From assembly GCA_026874595.1 (NCBI GenBank), contig CM049313.1, positions 42,868,659 to 42,932,658 on the forward strand: DNA of 64,000 nt, in the 5' to 3' direction. This document shows, piece after piece, positions 1-10,400 of this stretch (positions are counted from its first letter, which is position 1; each line of letters begins with the position of its first letter). The notes under the pieces were generated by a model that saw only the letters and a list, made by a program, of their open reading frames with translations, had not been told where the DNA came from and searched no databases. The translations under genes were made by a program, and so were the position numbers. This DNA comes from Sipunculus nudus. Taxonomy: Eukaryota > Annelida > Sipuncula > Golfingiida > Sipunculidae.

Positions 1-51
1 TTGACCTCTGAACTGTGGTTCTCTGGTTAGCCAAAAAAAATCTTATAATAC

Positions 52-163
52 CTGTTTTTACGCTTCGCACATATGTATGCTGTAACCACAGAAACGATGA
101 ACATGACAACCACAGTAACGCCCAATCCGATCATGATCCACCGATCACGTGACCAAGTTGACC
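52..163 (-). CDS. Gene A, transmembrane exon (gene continues beyond left edge)
   Basis: The exon opens after AAACTTCAG in phase 1 and closes at AACAG|GTATTA in phase 2. The 37 residues begin with a short polar lead (STWSRDRW) and continue with about 23 apolar residues (IMIGLGVTVVVMFIVSVV...). A basic stop-transfer cluster, CAKRKNR, follows. This is a single-pass type I membrane segment. The unusual phase change from 1 to 2 is identical in the gene B membrane exon 33547-33670. The cytoplasmic tail exon must lie at positions before 1 and is not in this window, so the intracellular end of gene A is unknown here. Confidence 0.78.
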
Positions 164-1191
164 CTGAAGTTTTACCACAAATAACGACTGACTGTTTAGG
201 TGGAGATGCATTATATATCTGCTTACCCGTTAAACGTTCTTTACCATTATAGGAAAATTCTCCAAATTACGATAATAAAAATAAATTTGAAAATAAACGT
301 GCAGTTCCACAACATCGCATTCATATTTTTTTTAATTGAGCATAAATTTGTGAAAATCAAATGCTCTCATCAACCTGTCACAGCATAAAATGCTATTGAA
401 CTGTTAAGATGAAATTACAAGTTTACATATCAAGACATTATGTTCTCTTTTCTACGACCGGCATTAAAGGTTCCTTTTTCTTTAGGTAATTAGTTAATGT
501 ATTGGGGATAACCAAGCAAATTTAAAAAATGTTCTACGAAATGGCCGCTCCGATCTTTAAATAAACAAATTTATCATTATTATTTTTGAATTGTGCAAAC
601 ATTTTAATGAAATTCATTCATATATTAACAAACTATACGTCTTCGTCACACCGTCATGGACATTATAGGGAGGGGGAGGGTTCTACGCAATCAGACTGTC
701 AACATTTCATATTTCTAAGCATTTGTTTTCCTTATACAACAATGTATCACGTTTTCATATCGTTCCACATGTTTGCAAAAATTCCATTTATTGTATAAAC
801 TTTTTAAAATTAAAAAAAAATATTGGATCCAAAACGATCGTAGAACAATTAATTTTGTTGTGGCCTTGCAGTGTTTACAAGACAGTATCCAATCTGCATT
901 TGTCACATCTGTTTGTACTTACATGTTATCATTTTAGCTTAGAATGCAATAGAAAAAGACAAAGATATATCCAAATCAACACGACTTATAAACGATTCTT
1001 TGGAACACACGTTGGTTCTCTTTTGGAGAAACTGGATTTATTTGAACCAAATGATCGAAATTGTCTAAAAGAGAACTGGTTTTAGACATGATATCATATT
1101 TTTAATATTTTTTAATTCCACCAAGAAAAAAGAGAAAGGCAGCTTTATCAAACTTGTAAACAATATATATATATTTCAAGAAGTATCTAAC

Positions 1192-1287
1192 CGGAAGTTG
1201 GTTTGAGTGAAGGATTGATTCTGATGACGTAACTGGTAGACGTCGTGTCGTCATCATGATCTGGCTTCGGAGGCACTTCCGACAACC
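1192..1287 (-). CDS. Gene A, extracellular stalk exon
   Basis: This 96-nt stretch has a clean acceptor (TTTTTCCTCTTCAG) and a usable donor (TCCG|GTTAGA). It is open in phase 1 at both ends, as required between CTLD2 and the membrane exon. Its 32 residues are rich in Pro, Ser, Thr and Asp (EVPPKPDHDDDTTSTS), typical of a flexible juxtamembrane stalk. Gene B has an exon of similar character in the same place (34684-34800). No domain is recognised. The weak donor and low complexity leave some doubt. Confidence 0.55.
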
Positions 1288-1481
1288 CTGAAGAGGAAAA
1301 ACCTACCACCAGTGTATTTTTAATCAAAGAGTTATATGCATAACGGGGCCGGATAGGGACGGGGAATTGAGTTGCAACACCTGCCAACTTCGTAATAATT
1401 CACGATTTTACTACAGAGCTCTAAAAAAGGGTTACATATATACATTTCACTCATATTTATTATTTATATATTATATTATGA

Positions 1482-1484
<3 letters not shown>

Positions 1485-1521
<37 letters not shown>
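1485..1521. repeat. (TA)n microsatellite
   Basis: Uninterrupted TA run, in the intron of gene A between the stalk and CTLD2 exons. Confidence 0.97.
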
Positions 1522-1783
1522 CACGTTACCGTTTCATTTGATCTTTTTCGTTATTAGTTTTCTTTTTTTTAAGCATATTTTGAATCCGTCCCAAAAAAAC
1601 CGTCCATAATTTGTGAAGATATCTTGTTGTTAACTCAGAAAAAGGCCAGTGTAGAAATTGTTGACAAAAGGCAGTATTCTTATTCTTCAATTCAGTAATG
1701 ACTAGACAACTTTAGAAAAAAACTCACCTGATTATGCCTATTTAGGAAGTTCAATTTACTCCAGATAAAGGCAAATGACTTAC

Positions 1784-1930
1784 CACTGACACAGACGGCC
1801 AGATGGCTTTCGTTACAGTTTACGGTTCTCCATGTCACGTGGCCAGATGTCACCTGAACTACAGCACAAGACTTATCTATTTCAGTGGCCTGGTTATCGC
1901 CCCAGTGACTGGACAACACTCTTCTAGTTG
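1784..1930 (-). CDS. Gene A, CTLD2 C-terminal half exon
   Basis: The 147-nt exon starts after CATACAG and ends at AGTG|GTAAGT, phase 1 on both sides. It completes the CTLD begun at 3176: SSHWGDNQ in the long loop, then DKSCAVVQ, TWRTVNC and HLAVCVSG, which gives the conserved Trp and the three closing cysteines. Where sugar-binding CTLDs have EPN or QPD the loop has GDNQ, and in place of WND it has WRT. The canonical calcium site is therefore not intact. The gene B exon 35231-35368 aligns along its whole length (SGSW, ERCAVIE, EWRAVSC, HPAICISG). Confidence 0.9.
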
Positions 1931-2236
1931 CTGTATGACAATAATAATGTTAAAACATTAAGATACTAAAACCTGCATTCTAAGGAATGCAAGCGTCCGC
2001 CATATGAGGAGGGGGTACTCTTGTGGGATGCACCCAAAACCGTGAATGCGTTCAGTTTCTAGGCCCATATCCCAAGCTTCATTCATGCATGAGTGACTGT
2101 ACATTTGTAAATATTCCTTGATGATGTTCATGAATTCAAATCATTCACCGGATCCACAAAAATCGAATATAAATAAACACACAAAAACACACACGAACAG
2201 GGATAAACGCATACTCTCTTGGCCGGTGTGGAAACA

Positions 2237-2410
2237 GGGCCGGTGGTGTAATGGTTAGGATGCCGTGCTCATGACCGGGAAGTCATGAGTTCGAAACACG
2301 GCAAGAGCCAGGACTCTTAGGCAAGGTCCCAACCGCAAGTATGCCTCTGTTCACCCAGCAGTAGAAATGGATACCAGTATATACTGTGAAGGACTAACGT
2401 ACCATCAAGG
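2237..2410 (+). mobile_element. tRNA-derived SINE
   Basis: The first ~65 bp resemble a tRNA gene: GGTGTAATGGTTAGGATG fits an A-box region and GAGTTCGAAAC at about 2287-2297 fits a B box. A non-tRNA body follows (CACCCAGCAGTAGAAATGGA...). The acceptor stem does not pair like a working tRNA, and the body follows directly, so I call a SINE in a gene A intron rather than a tRNA gene. It resembles mollusc SINEs in general layout; the family is not assigned. Confidence 0.65.
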
Positions 2411-2942
2411 AAGAGTTTAACTCCTAAAATAATCCTTAAATTTCATAAATATCTATTTGCAGAAGCAACAGCTTAGGTGCACTTACGAACTAAATCTATT
2501 TGAGAGAGCTAATAGTGATACAAAATCACAGTGGCATCAGTATTACGGTGGGGGATAACTAGCAGGCGTTGAAGGGTAATCAAAGTAGGGATAACTTTTT
2601 TTTCTCAATACACCTTTTACTGTCTGTGTGACTCATTTCATATATATATAACATTAAGTATTGGATTTTAGAAAATAGTGTTATGCGCCCAGTATATTAA
2701 TTCTAAACAAGTTTTAGATATATAATATATATTTCATAGTAAACTCAGAAATGGAGCAAAAGTCTGGTTATAATTTTAACGTATTCTGTTTGCAATATAA
2801 AACTATTCTTCTCTGAATATTAGGGGGTGATTATATTTTAACCGATCCCACGTTGCTAAAACCTTAGGAAGGGTATACCCACCCCTTTATTGACGCCCCG
2901 GCAAATAATATATAAAAGTTTTCTATGATTAATCAGACATAC

Positions 2943-3176
2943 ATTCTCCGTGCTGCTGTTCATACCAACCACCCCGCACAAGTCCGATCCAGTAGTCCGC
3001 CTTGTCTTTGTTGTTTCTCAGCCAGTCGCTGTGACCAGCGATGAAGAGACGCCCGCCCTCTTCCCGGCATGCGACGTCAGCCGCGTACCACGTGACCGCG
3101 GACGTCCGTTTCCGGTAACAAAGGTTTCTTTCTGGCCAGGTTTCTTGACAGTGGGTTGAATTACAATTTCTGCAGT
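2943..3176 (-). CDS. Gene A, CTLD2 N-terminal half exon
   Basis: The exon is 234 nt, entered after TTTTAG and left at GAAT|GTATGT, phase 1 on both sides. It encodes 78 residues: an N-terminal cysteine cluster (DCRNC...C), then NLCYRKRTSAVTWYAADVAC, GGRLFIAG and DYWIGLVRGGWYEQ. These are the ordered landmarks of a long-form CTLD: first disulfide, helix-1 cysteine, the Gly-Gly-x-Leu segment and the WIGL core. An NST sequon lies near the start. The gene B exon 37109-37351 matches it closely (DCRTC, GCYTV, DYWIGLIRSGWYEQ). Upstream lies an intron of about 740 bp with a hairpin and a small inverted repeat. Confidence 0.92.
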
Positions 3177-3401
3177 CTAAAATAAGGAGAACATGGGATT
3201 TCATACATCAAAATATAATTAATTTTTCATTGTGGAAATAAAGGATGACTCACCCATTTCCATTAACATATAAAACATCTCTTAAGTCGGCCACCAATTA
3301 AGTGAAATTTTGTTTACCGGCTGATTCTCTGTAATCTCGCTGGAAAAGTCTCACACGTCGGCCATTGCCCCGCACCTTATATCGATTTAGCGGGTACATA
3401 A

Positions 3402-3423
3402 CCAGATTGTTCCCACAATCTGG
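3402..3423. other. Perfect 9-bp-stem hairpin
   Basis: CCAGATTGT and ACAATCTGG flank a 4-nt loop (TCCC) inside the gene A intron between CTLD1 and CTLD2. No function is assigned. Confidence 0.6.
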
Positions 3424-3486
3424 TCCCTTCTTGTTTCGTCTCCTGGAATGCTGATGTCGTCATCGATGATGAAAGCAGAACCTTTG

Positions 3487-3665
3487 CGAATCAGTCATCA
3501 CATCTACCGATTTTTCCAGCAAGATCAAACTCGGAATTTCCTGGACTATTACGGACTATTAATAATCCGTTAGCAAAAATCGGCTACATTGTTAAGGAGG
3601 TTTTCTACCGATTTTTATTCAGCCGGAAAATTTGGTAGATGTGACGACGGAACCTAAAAACGAAT
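3487..3665. repeat. Small imperfect inverted repeat
   Basis: GTCATCACATCTACCGATTT (from about 3494) recurs inverted near 3622-3648 as the complement of GGTAGATGTGACGAC, with an extra direct copy of CTACCGATTTTT at about 3605. Both outer ends carry CGAATC/GATTCG. It looks like a MITE remnant in the intron. Confidence 0.45.
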
Positions 3666-3917
3666 CGGCCGATTTACAACCTACCTTTCCTTCTTTTAAT
3701 TATCTTTATTGTTCTTTCTGACGCCAATATTAATCCTAGAGGCGACATCAAGAACTGTATTAAACCTTTCCTAGCATTCACCACATGCTTACTGAAATCA
3801 TTACAAAATTACAGGTTTTATACTACACTGGCAGCATGTATAAATTATAACCGGAATATTTAGGTTCGTAAACCACAGAATCTTTAACAGCGAAATAATC
3901 CAAATCCGCAACCTTAC

Positions 3918-4034
3918 CTGAGAGTTGGCATATGTAGCCATCAGTCTTGGCAAAACAGTCATAAGCATACACACTCCCTCTCCTGAGCGCTCCGCACATC
4001 CTCAAATGGGAATCACGCACAAGACCAGCGAGAT
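3918..4034 (-). CDS. Gene A, CTLD1 C-terminal half exon
   Basis: This 117-nt exon begins after TACGCAG and ends at CTCAG|GTAAGG, phase 1 at both ends. Its 39 residues carry the closing cysteine pattern of a CTLD: RMCGALRRG, then YDCFAKTDGYICQL. That gives the C...C...C spacing of the last two disulfide partners. The Trp-Asn-Asp calcium/sugar motif expected just before the penultimate cysteine is missing, so calcium-dependent sugar binding is unlikely (inference). The gene B exon 39335-39454 has the same layout (NCASVRG, TDCLTNTKGFLCQL), which supports this call independently of any search. Confidence 0.78.
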
Positions 4035-4294
4035 CTGCGTACAAAAGCTAAATTGAATTAAGTATTCAACTAGATAGCAGTCAGAGACCACAAATTCACC
4101 TAAAAAAATTAATTCAATTATCACCGGCCAAAATTTACAGGTATAATGCAGACACAATTAACAAGTGGACGTATTTATATCTTTAGCTAATGTACACCCG
4201 TCAACATTTACAGGGTTACACGATCTACACATCTATAGGAAGATTTAAGCTTACTGCATATGTAAGTGATTATATAATAAGTGTGTCATTTAAC

Positions 4295-4471
4295 CTGATA
4301 ATCTTCCATCCATCCAGGTCCAGGCGGTGTTGGTGATCAGTTTCATGTCCAGCCACGCCTCTGTTACATTATGGTTCAACAGGTGACGAACAATAGAGGC
4401 TTCCGTTACGGATGACGTCAGCAAGCTCAACTCCTTTGAAGAGCAGTAAGCCGCAGATTCTTCATATGTCC
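4295..4471 (-). CDS. Gene A, CTLD1 N-terminal half exon
   Basis: The exon is 177 nt, entered after TATAG and left at TCAG|GTTAAA, phase 1 on both sides, with no stops. The 59 residues read like the first half of a C-type lectin-like domain. AYCSSKELSLL corresponds to the helix-1 segment with its conserved cysteine, and AWLDMKL and WTWMDGR occupy the WIGL/W-W core strands. It contains a sequon (NVT). The early cysteine pair of long-form CTLDs is absent, so this looks like a short-form domain. It lines up with the gene B exon 40075-40254 at the same position and phase. Not an ORF by itself because exons are short; the donor GTTAAA is not ideal. Confidence 0.75.
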
Positions 4472-5394
4472 CTATATATGCACATATTTATGTGACAGGC
4501 ATTTTGGTGCGACATCATTATAATATATCTACAATTTGTCGTCCGGAAATTTATAAAAAAAAAAAATCAAACGGGGCGGCCAAAATTGTAAAGTAGACAC
4601 CCCTGCCCCCCTCCTCCCCACTAACGTTTCCTCCCAAGGAAAAGTAATTCCCCTTTTTTCCTGGAATACCTGTATAATGGCGGGTAAATTGTGAATTGTG
4701 AAGTCAGGGAGATAAGCTGCAACTCTAATGTCGTGAGCCAAGCCAAGAGAGAGCTACACTCCCTTCTATAATCTGAAAGGACTAACCGGAACAAAAAAAT
4801 AATTTGCCCAAATAGAATTCATATTGGTACGTTCCTCTATACATTTAAACTTAGTTTTTTCACAGAGCGCAATAAATAAATGCACTACTGCCACTAAGCA
4901 TTGTACATTATTTATTTTGGCATGGTATACACCACGAAGATAAGAAATTTGTGATAGAATAGTTATCGGTGGTAGCTTTCCGTGTGCATCAGCCCGTTGA
5001 TATGCCTACAAGTAACTCATTTATTGCACCACTTGTGCAAGTCATGTAGGGGTAGGGGTAACACACTCGTATTTTACATTTGCGATTCTGAGGGGAAAAC
5101 TATAAAAGATATATCATTATAAAATAAATTTAATTTGTTTTTAAATGATAATAAACATGATGACCGTGACACATTTTTCAAGGTCCGGGAGGGTCAACGA
5201 GTGCAAATATGAAAAAATATTAAAATATCTCGTTGTAGAAACAATTTTCATTTGCAAAAAGTGTTCATCATTGCGCAGGTTATAAATAATAACACGCTGA
5301 TGTAGTTTATTTTGCTTTGCTGCTTTTTAGCGTACCTGGGAGCTTATGCGATGGTGTGGCGTCATCCGTTGTCCGTCGTCTGTAGGTTAACCCA

Positions 5395-6570
5395 TGCTAT
5401 CTCGATAACGGCAAGAGGTAGCATAACCAAATGTTAGGTAAAAAATTAGTCATCTAAAAATCTGTATCGGATTTTGCTTATTTTATGGCTAACTGCATTT
5501 TCTTAGATTTTATAGGGGAAAAAATCTTCTTCTCCGAAATTGTTCAGCAAAATTGTCCAATATTTCACAGAAATGATACCTGGACCGATCATTCCAAAGT
5601 TTGTTCGATTGGTTCAAGTTTGTTGATTTTTTTAGGAAGTTAGCTTAGTCATCTGTCAAAAAAAAACATACTAAAATTACTATCTCAGAAACGGCTGGAG
5701 CTATCATCTTCAAATTTCATGAAAATGTTGGTCACATGAGTCAAATTTGAAATTGAGGTATTGATGGCGCCACCTCCATTGACCTTTTCTGTACAAGGAT
5801 CATCAATAATCAGTACATTAATCCACAATTTCTCAGGAATAGCAGGAGCTAGCATCCCCAAATTTTATGCAAAAATCTGTCAAATATCAAATGTTGTGGG
5901 ATTGAATGTTTTGTGGTGCCACCTGCATTAACTTACATTTTATGGGGAAAAGCTAAAAAGCCTTTGAAAATCTTCTCCTTTAAAATCATTCAGCCAAATG
6001 GTTCAATATTTCACAGAATTTATCTCAAATAAGTTCAAATGTTTTTGGTTTGATGAATTTTGGCCGAGTTACAGGAATTTGAAATTAGTCATTTGGCGAG
6101 TAAGCATGCTAACATAACAATCTCATGAACAAAAAATAGCTAGGATCACTAAACTTTGTGCAATGTTTGTCATGTGACTCATATTTGAAATTGCAGTTTT
6201 TGTGATGCCTCCTACATCGACTTGTTTTTTTTTAAGGTCAAAAACCTTGAAATTTTAGATAATTTCAGCTTTGAAATGTTTTATGATGAGACTGTCAAGC
6301 TGAATGGTTTAATTTTTCACAAGAATATTCTAGGATAGGATTTTTTCAATTGTATAAAAAAAGGTTGGGTTCATTGATTTTTGGTAGAGTCAAAGAAAGC
6401 TTAAGTTGGTCTTGAGGCCATTAGTAAGCCTATTTCAAAATGAGAGCTGCAACAGTCTCCTTCTGCAAAACTGCTGTTTCAGTTTATGTAACATCGCACA
6501 GAAATGATTCTTAGGTGACCTTCGTTCAAGTTTACCTAAATGATTTTTTTTGCACAATTATTAGACCTGT
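5395..6570. repeat. Diverged tandem repeat, ~400-450 bp period
   Basis: Three or so degenerate copies share ordered landmarks: ATCTTCTTCTCCGAAATTGTTCAGC then CAATATTTCACAGAA, then an 'AAATTTCATG...GTCAAATTTGAAATTG' segment, then a 'TGGCGCCACCTCCATTGAC'-like segment. No long open frame is present. Confidence 0.6.
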
Positions 6571-6689
6571 AAAATAAAAGTACTGCATCTTGTATTATTC
6601 TAAACATTTTTACAATAAAAAATTTTATGAATGCATCAGCTTTAAAAAAAGCATTTTATCCAAAGTCTTTCAGTATGTGTAAACCGATT

Positions 6690-7125
6690 TACCAACAGGC
6701 CAAGATTGTGTTTGTATCTATAAATAGCTTGGCAGACTGCTAGCAATTCAGATTTGGTTACATGCCATAGGTCAGCCTGGATCTATATATAGCTTTTGCA
6801 GACTGCCAACTGCATCGGATCAGGCAACAGGTCAAAGGTTCACTAAATGTTGCCAGGTATAGGTCATAAACTCACTCAGTGCAATAGCCGCATTCTATTT
6901 ATAGCTCTGGCAGACTGCCCACTGCATCAGATTTGGCACCAAAGTTCAGCCTTAATCTATTTATAGGTTAGGCAGACTGCCAACTGTGTCAGATTATGCA
7001 ACAGGTCAAGAGTTTACTCATTGCAGCCAGGTACAGTACAAAGGTTCACTCAGTCTAGCCAGACGCTGGTCAAGAGTTTACTCAGTGCAGTAGTTTGAAC
7101 CAGCAATTGGTTACACTTCATTCGG
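6690..7125. repeat. Diverged tandem repeat with GGCAGACTGCC core
   Basis: At least four copies contain ATCTATTTATAG, then GGCAGACTGCCAACTG, then ATCAGATT...CAACAGGTCA, then GTTCACTCAGT-like text, spaced roughly 95-190 bp apart. GGCAGACTGCC is near-palindromic. Confidence 0.6.
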
Positions 7126-8268
7126 GGCAACTGCATTTCTCACCTAAGCCTGGTCAGCCCAGTGTATCAAACTCAACGGAGGTTTGATGTATTGGCCTGA
7201 TATATTTGACCTGTCTGTGTGTCTTTGATGGCTTTCTCATTCACAAGACAGGTGTCGCCACCTACAATGAATTTTGCCAAGTGTAAGCGCTTGCTTATTT
7301 CTCCGGAGGAATTTGATATATCAGCCTGAAATTGGGTAATTTTTACATATCGGATAGCTTTGTCGTATACATGTTCATATACATGTTACACATACTCTTT
7401 AAAAGTAATGGTTCACCAGTGAAGCATTATACCTGGAGTATATCCCAAATGCACAGGTTCGCATTAAGCCTGTAGGCCTTGTTTTAAATGGAACATTTTA
7501 AAGCCTTTGATCACGTATCAAGTTGAAGAATACTTATGAACAACATATTGTCAAACACTGACAGCATATTTTTCATAAGGGTTTTATTAATTCTGTTGAT
7601 CATTTCTCTATTCATAAATGCGAAATATTTAGAAATTGTAAAAATGCTGTTGGCGAGAATTCAGACCGGCTACCAGCCATGGCAACATGACATTCACGCT
7701 TCTGAAATAAACTGACCCAAACATCGGCTTTTGGAGTAGTAAGCTGTCGATAGCCTGCTACACGTAACATTGTTTTCTGTACCTTCATTTACTGCTTTCA
7801 GAAAATTAAGTAATCAACATGTTTCCACATTAGTAGCTAGAAGATACGGAAGAAATTATACCAGGTTTTCCTGTTTAGATACGCTGATAATTACACAGAT
7901 TTGACTAAGATTTCACTTTTTTCAATAAACGTTTATAAGGGTGCCAGCTTGGCACCCGACGGATTTAGAATCACAATCATCTTCAGAACAAAATTAAATC
8001 ATTTTAATACTTTCTACCAAAGACCAAGGTTAGGGTTGATTTTCGGGTCTGGCAACAAGACTATAGATAATCATGCTGAAAATAGAAAGCGGTTGATTTT
8101 GCACACAAAAATGCATCGATGTCTCCCCGCCATATTATTTCTACAGCATTCATGAGAACATTTAAAAGTGGATATATACAAAAGAATCCTTATTTTAATC
8201 ATTGGTTTCTTTATATCATGGAAAAGAATTCGGGTTCAGAAAAAATATGGTGACAAGATGGCACATGT

Positions 8269-8271
<3 letters not shown>

Positions 8272-8312
<41 letters not shown>
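8272..8312. repeat. (AT)n microsatellite
   Basis: Pure AT run inside the putative long intron of gene A. Confidence 0.97.
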
Positions 8313-8315
<3 letters not shown>

Positions 8316-8654
8316 ATGTTCTTATAAATGAAGGGGATACAGGTTATTGTAGAAATTCTGGATCAATAAAAATGTTTCATTAAAATCACTTCTGAAAAAA
8401 AATATTCAATCAAAAACTGGAAGAAATGAACAATTTGACAGTGAATTGATGGTAGCATAAGAGTCATGACTTTAGTCATAGCCGAATGCCTTTCATTTCA
8501 TACAGTTTGCTTGTTTTTCAATTTAACATACAATAGTTGTGTTTTACTTGTTCCAATATTCAATATTTGCTTTGAAACTGAGACAGACGGTGTCAAATAT
8601 CTCTCTTTGCCGCAGAGCTGGATACAAAACCATAGTATAGTCCTGCACTTTATC

Positions 8655-9160
8655 AAATTTGCACTTGTTGACCCCTCCCTGACCTTAAAAGAGTCAAGGT
8701 CATCATATTTAGTGTCTTTTTAAAAAAGTAAATCAAATAAACTTTCCACAGATAGGTCATTTGTATAATAATTCTAACTATCACAAATGTTACAACCAAA
8801 AATGTTAACCCACCCCAACTTTGCTCTACAAATGGCCACAGCACCGGAAAGTCACCAGAACATTTGGTACCCCGTGTCATTAGGAGCAAATGTACAATAG
8901 AAGCATATATATGCACACCAATTTAATTCCCAGATCACATTCTTGCCTTTGGAATAATACAAACTGCTATATTCGTTATACCTTACTTAATATAAAAAAA
9001 AAACTTAATGCAAATAAAAAGTGTTTCAGCATTGAGAGATTTAAACATTTTTCTTACTTGCACTTTTTGACCCCTCCGTGACCTTGAAATTTGTATCATC
9101 GTCATCATGTTTGATATCATTTAAAAGCAAAATTAATAAACATTTTAATGGTATGTTTTT
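8655..9160. repeat. Two diverged direct copies, ~400 bp apart
   Basis: TTGCACTTGTTGACCCCTCC (about 8659) and TTGCACTTTTTGACCCCTCC (about 9058) start similar stretches that continue through TGACCTTRAAA and AAARTAAAT...AATAAAC. They appear to be an old local duplication or two copies of one dispersed repeat. Confidence 0.5.
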
Positions 9161-10114
9161 ATTTTTCTACTCTCAATATCTAAAAAGATAAATAAAAAAG
9201 AGTTATCCCTACCCCAATATGTCTTACCTCGTTGGTGCAATACATTTTTTTAGGATGGGCATATAAAGAGGGCGATCCACACAAAAAGCTACACCGATGC
9301 AATGCTATCACATATTTTCAAACTCTAGGGGTGTATACCTTGCCAAATATCACAATCAGAATTATTCCCCTCGGATGGTACCGACCAACCCGTCTGGCTC
9401 ATGGACTATATGTCCTTTGACACGAACTCTGTATGACCACAATGCAAATAGACAGGGAGAAGGGTATATCATAGAATCACATTATAGTCAGGGGGCCAAG
9501 CTCTGCACTGTGCAAAAATAGGGTTGTACCTCACAGCCTCAGATATAAAATTTTACACCCCTTACATTGTTTAACAGATCCACCCTAGAGGTCGGAAAGT
9601 AATTTTGACATTCTCAATACTCTTGCAAAAGTACTTTTAGTATTGCTTTTGTTTCGGATGCTTAAGTAATTTTATGACTTTTTGCCACCTGCTTCTGATC
9701 CATTTTTTAATCACAGCTGTTGCTTGCTTGTATATATTTTCACATATATGGTACCATTGATTAGCTAAGATCTAGGGCTTTGACAAATAGTAAGAATTTT
9801 TATGACAATGCTTATGTGTCAGCGATTGTGAGACCTATAACTTACCCCCACCCCTCAAATTTTTCAAAATTCTAGAATTTTTTTCTGTGTACGTACATTT
9901 GTTTCGCCTAAGGATTAATTTTAGTTTATTTTAAAATTGCCATGGGGTTTTTCTATCAAATACATGTCTATTCTTACTGGAATCTTCACGTTTTCGTCAA
10001 TTTTGCTTCAGCTACGAAAAATGTTTATAAGATTGTAATTTTCGCCTTTGCTGGTTTTATTCAAGATAACCTCTACAGAAACACAGATACAGAAAGTTAA
10101 GATACAGAAAAAGT

Positions 10115-10400
10115 GGTTTTGATTCTCTCGATAGTCTCAGGCGACGCATGTATGCATTAACAAAACCAGACCTCAGAGCACTACCTCTCATAGAGGATGC
10201 GTTCAGATTTCATGTTCTCATGTACTATATATCTACAGCACTTTACAAAGCGGCACAAGTCACACAGATCTGCCACCGCAAACAGAGTATGGCCGGACCA
10301 TAGATAAAGGAAAACTTTTACCGGTAATGATGTCCAAACCAGCAAAGCCATACATTATCAAAACTGTGTCCTGTCAATTCCTGTCTTATGTCAATTCAAG
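10115..10400 (+). pseudogene. Relic of a transposon-associated ORF
   Basis: Two frames joined by a frameshift read like one protein: LTKPDLRALPLIEDAFRFHV...ALYKAAQ, then EYGRTIDKGKLLPVMMSKPA. I recall similar text in repeated invertebrate proteins found next to Cys-rich C-terminal ends of mobile-element genes, but cannot verify it. No intact frame covers the whole stretch. Low confidence in the family, moderate confidence that it is decayed coding sequence. Confidence 0.35.

Noticed and set aside
2237-2303. tRNA gene
   Set aside because: A and B boxes are present but the acceptor stem does not pair and a non-tRNA body follows, so it is called a SINE.
4529-4741. Extra N-terminal CTLD1 exon of gene A upstream of 4471
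   Set aside because: The 70-codon minus frame has no CTLD landmarks and no matching splice phase; the signal exon joins 4471 directly in frame.
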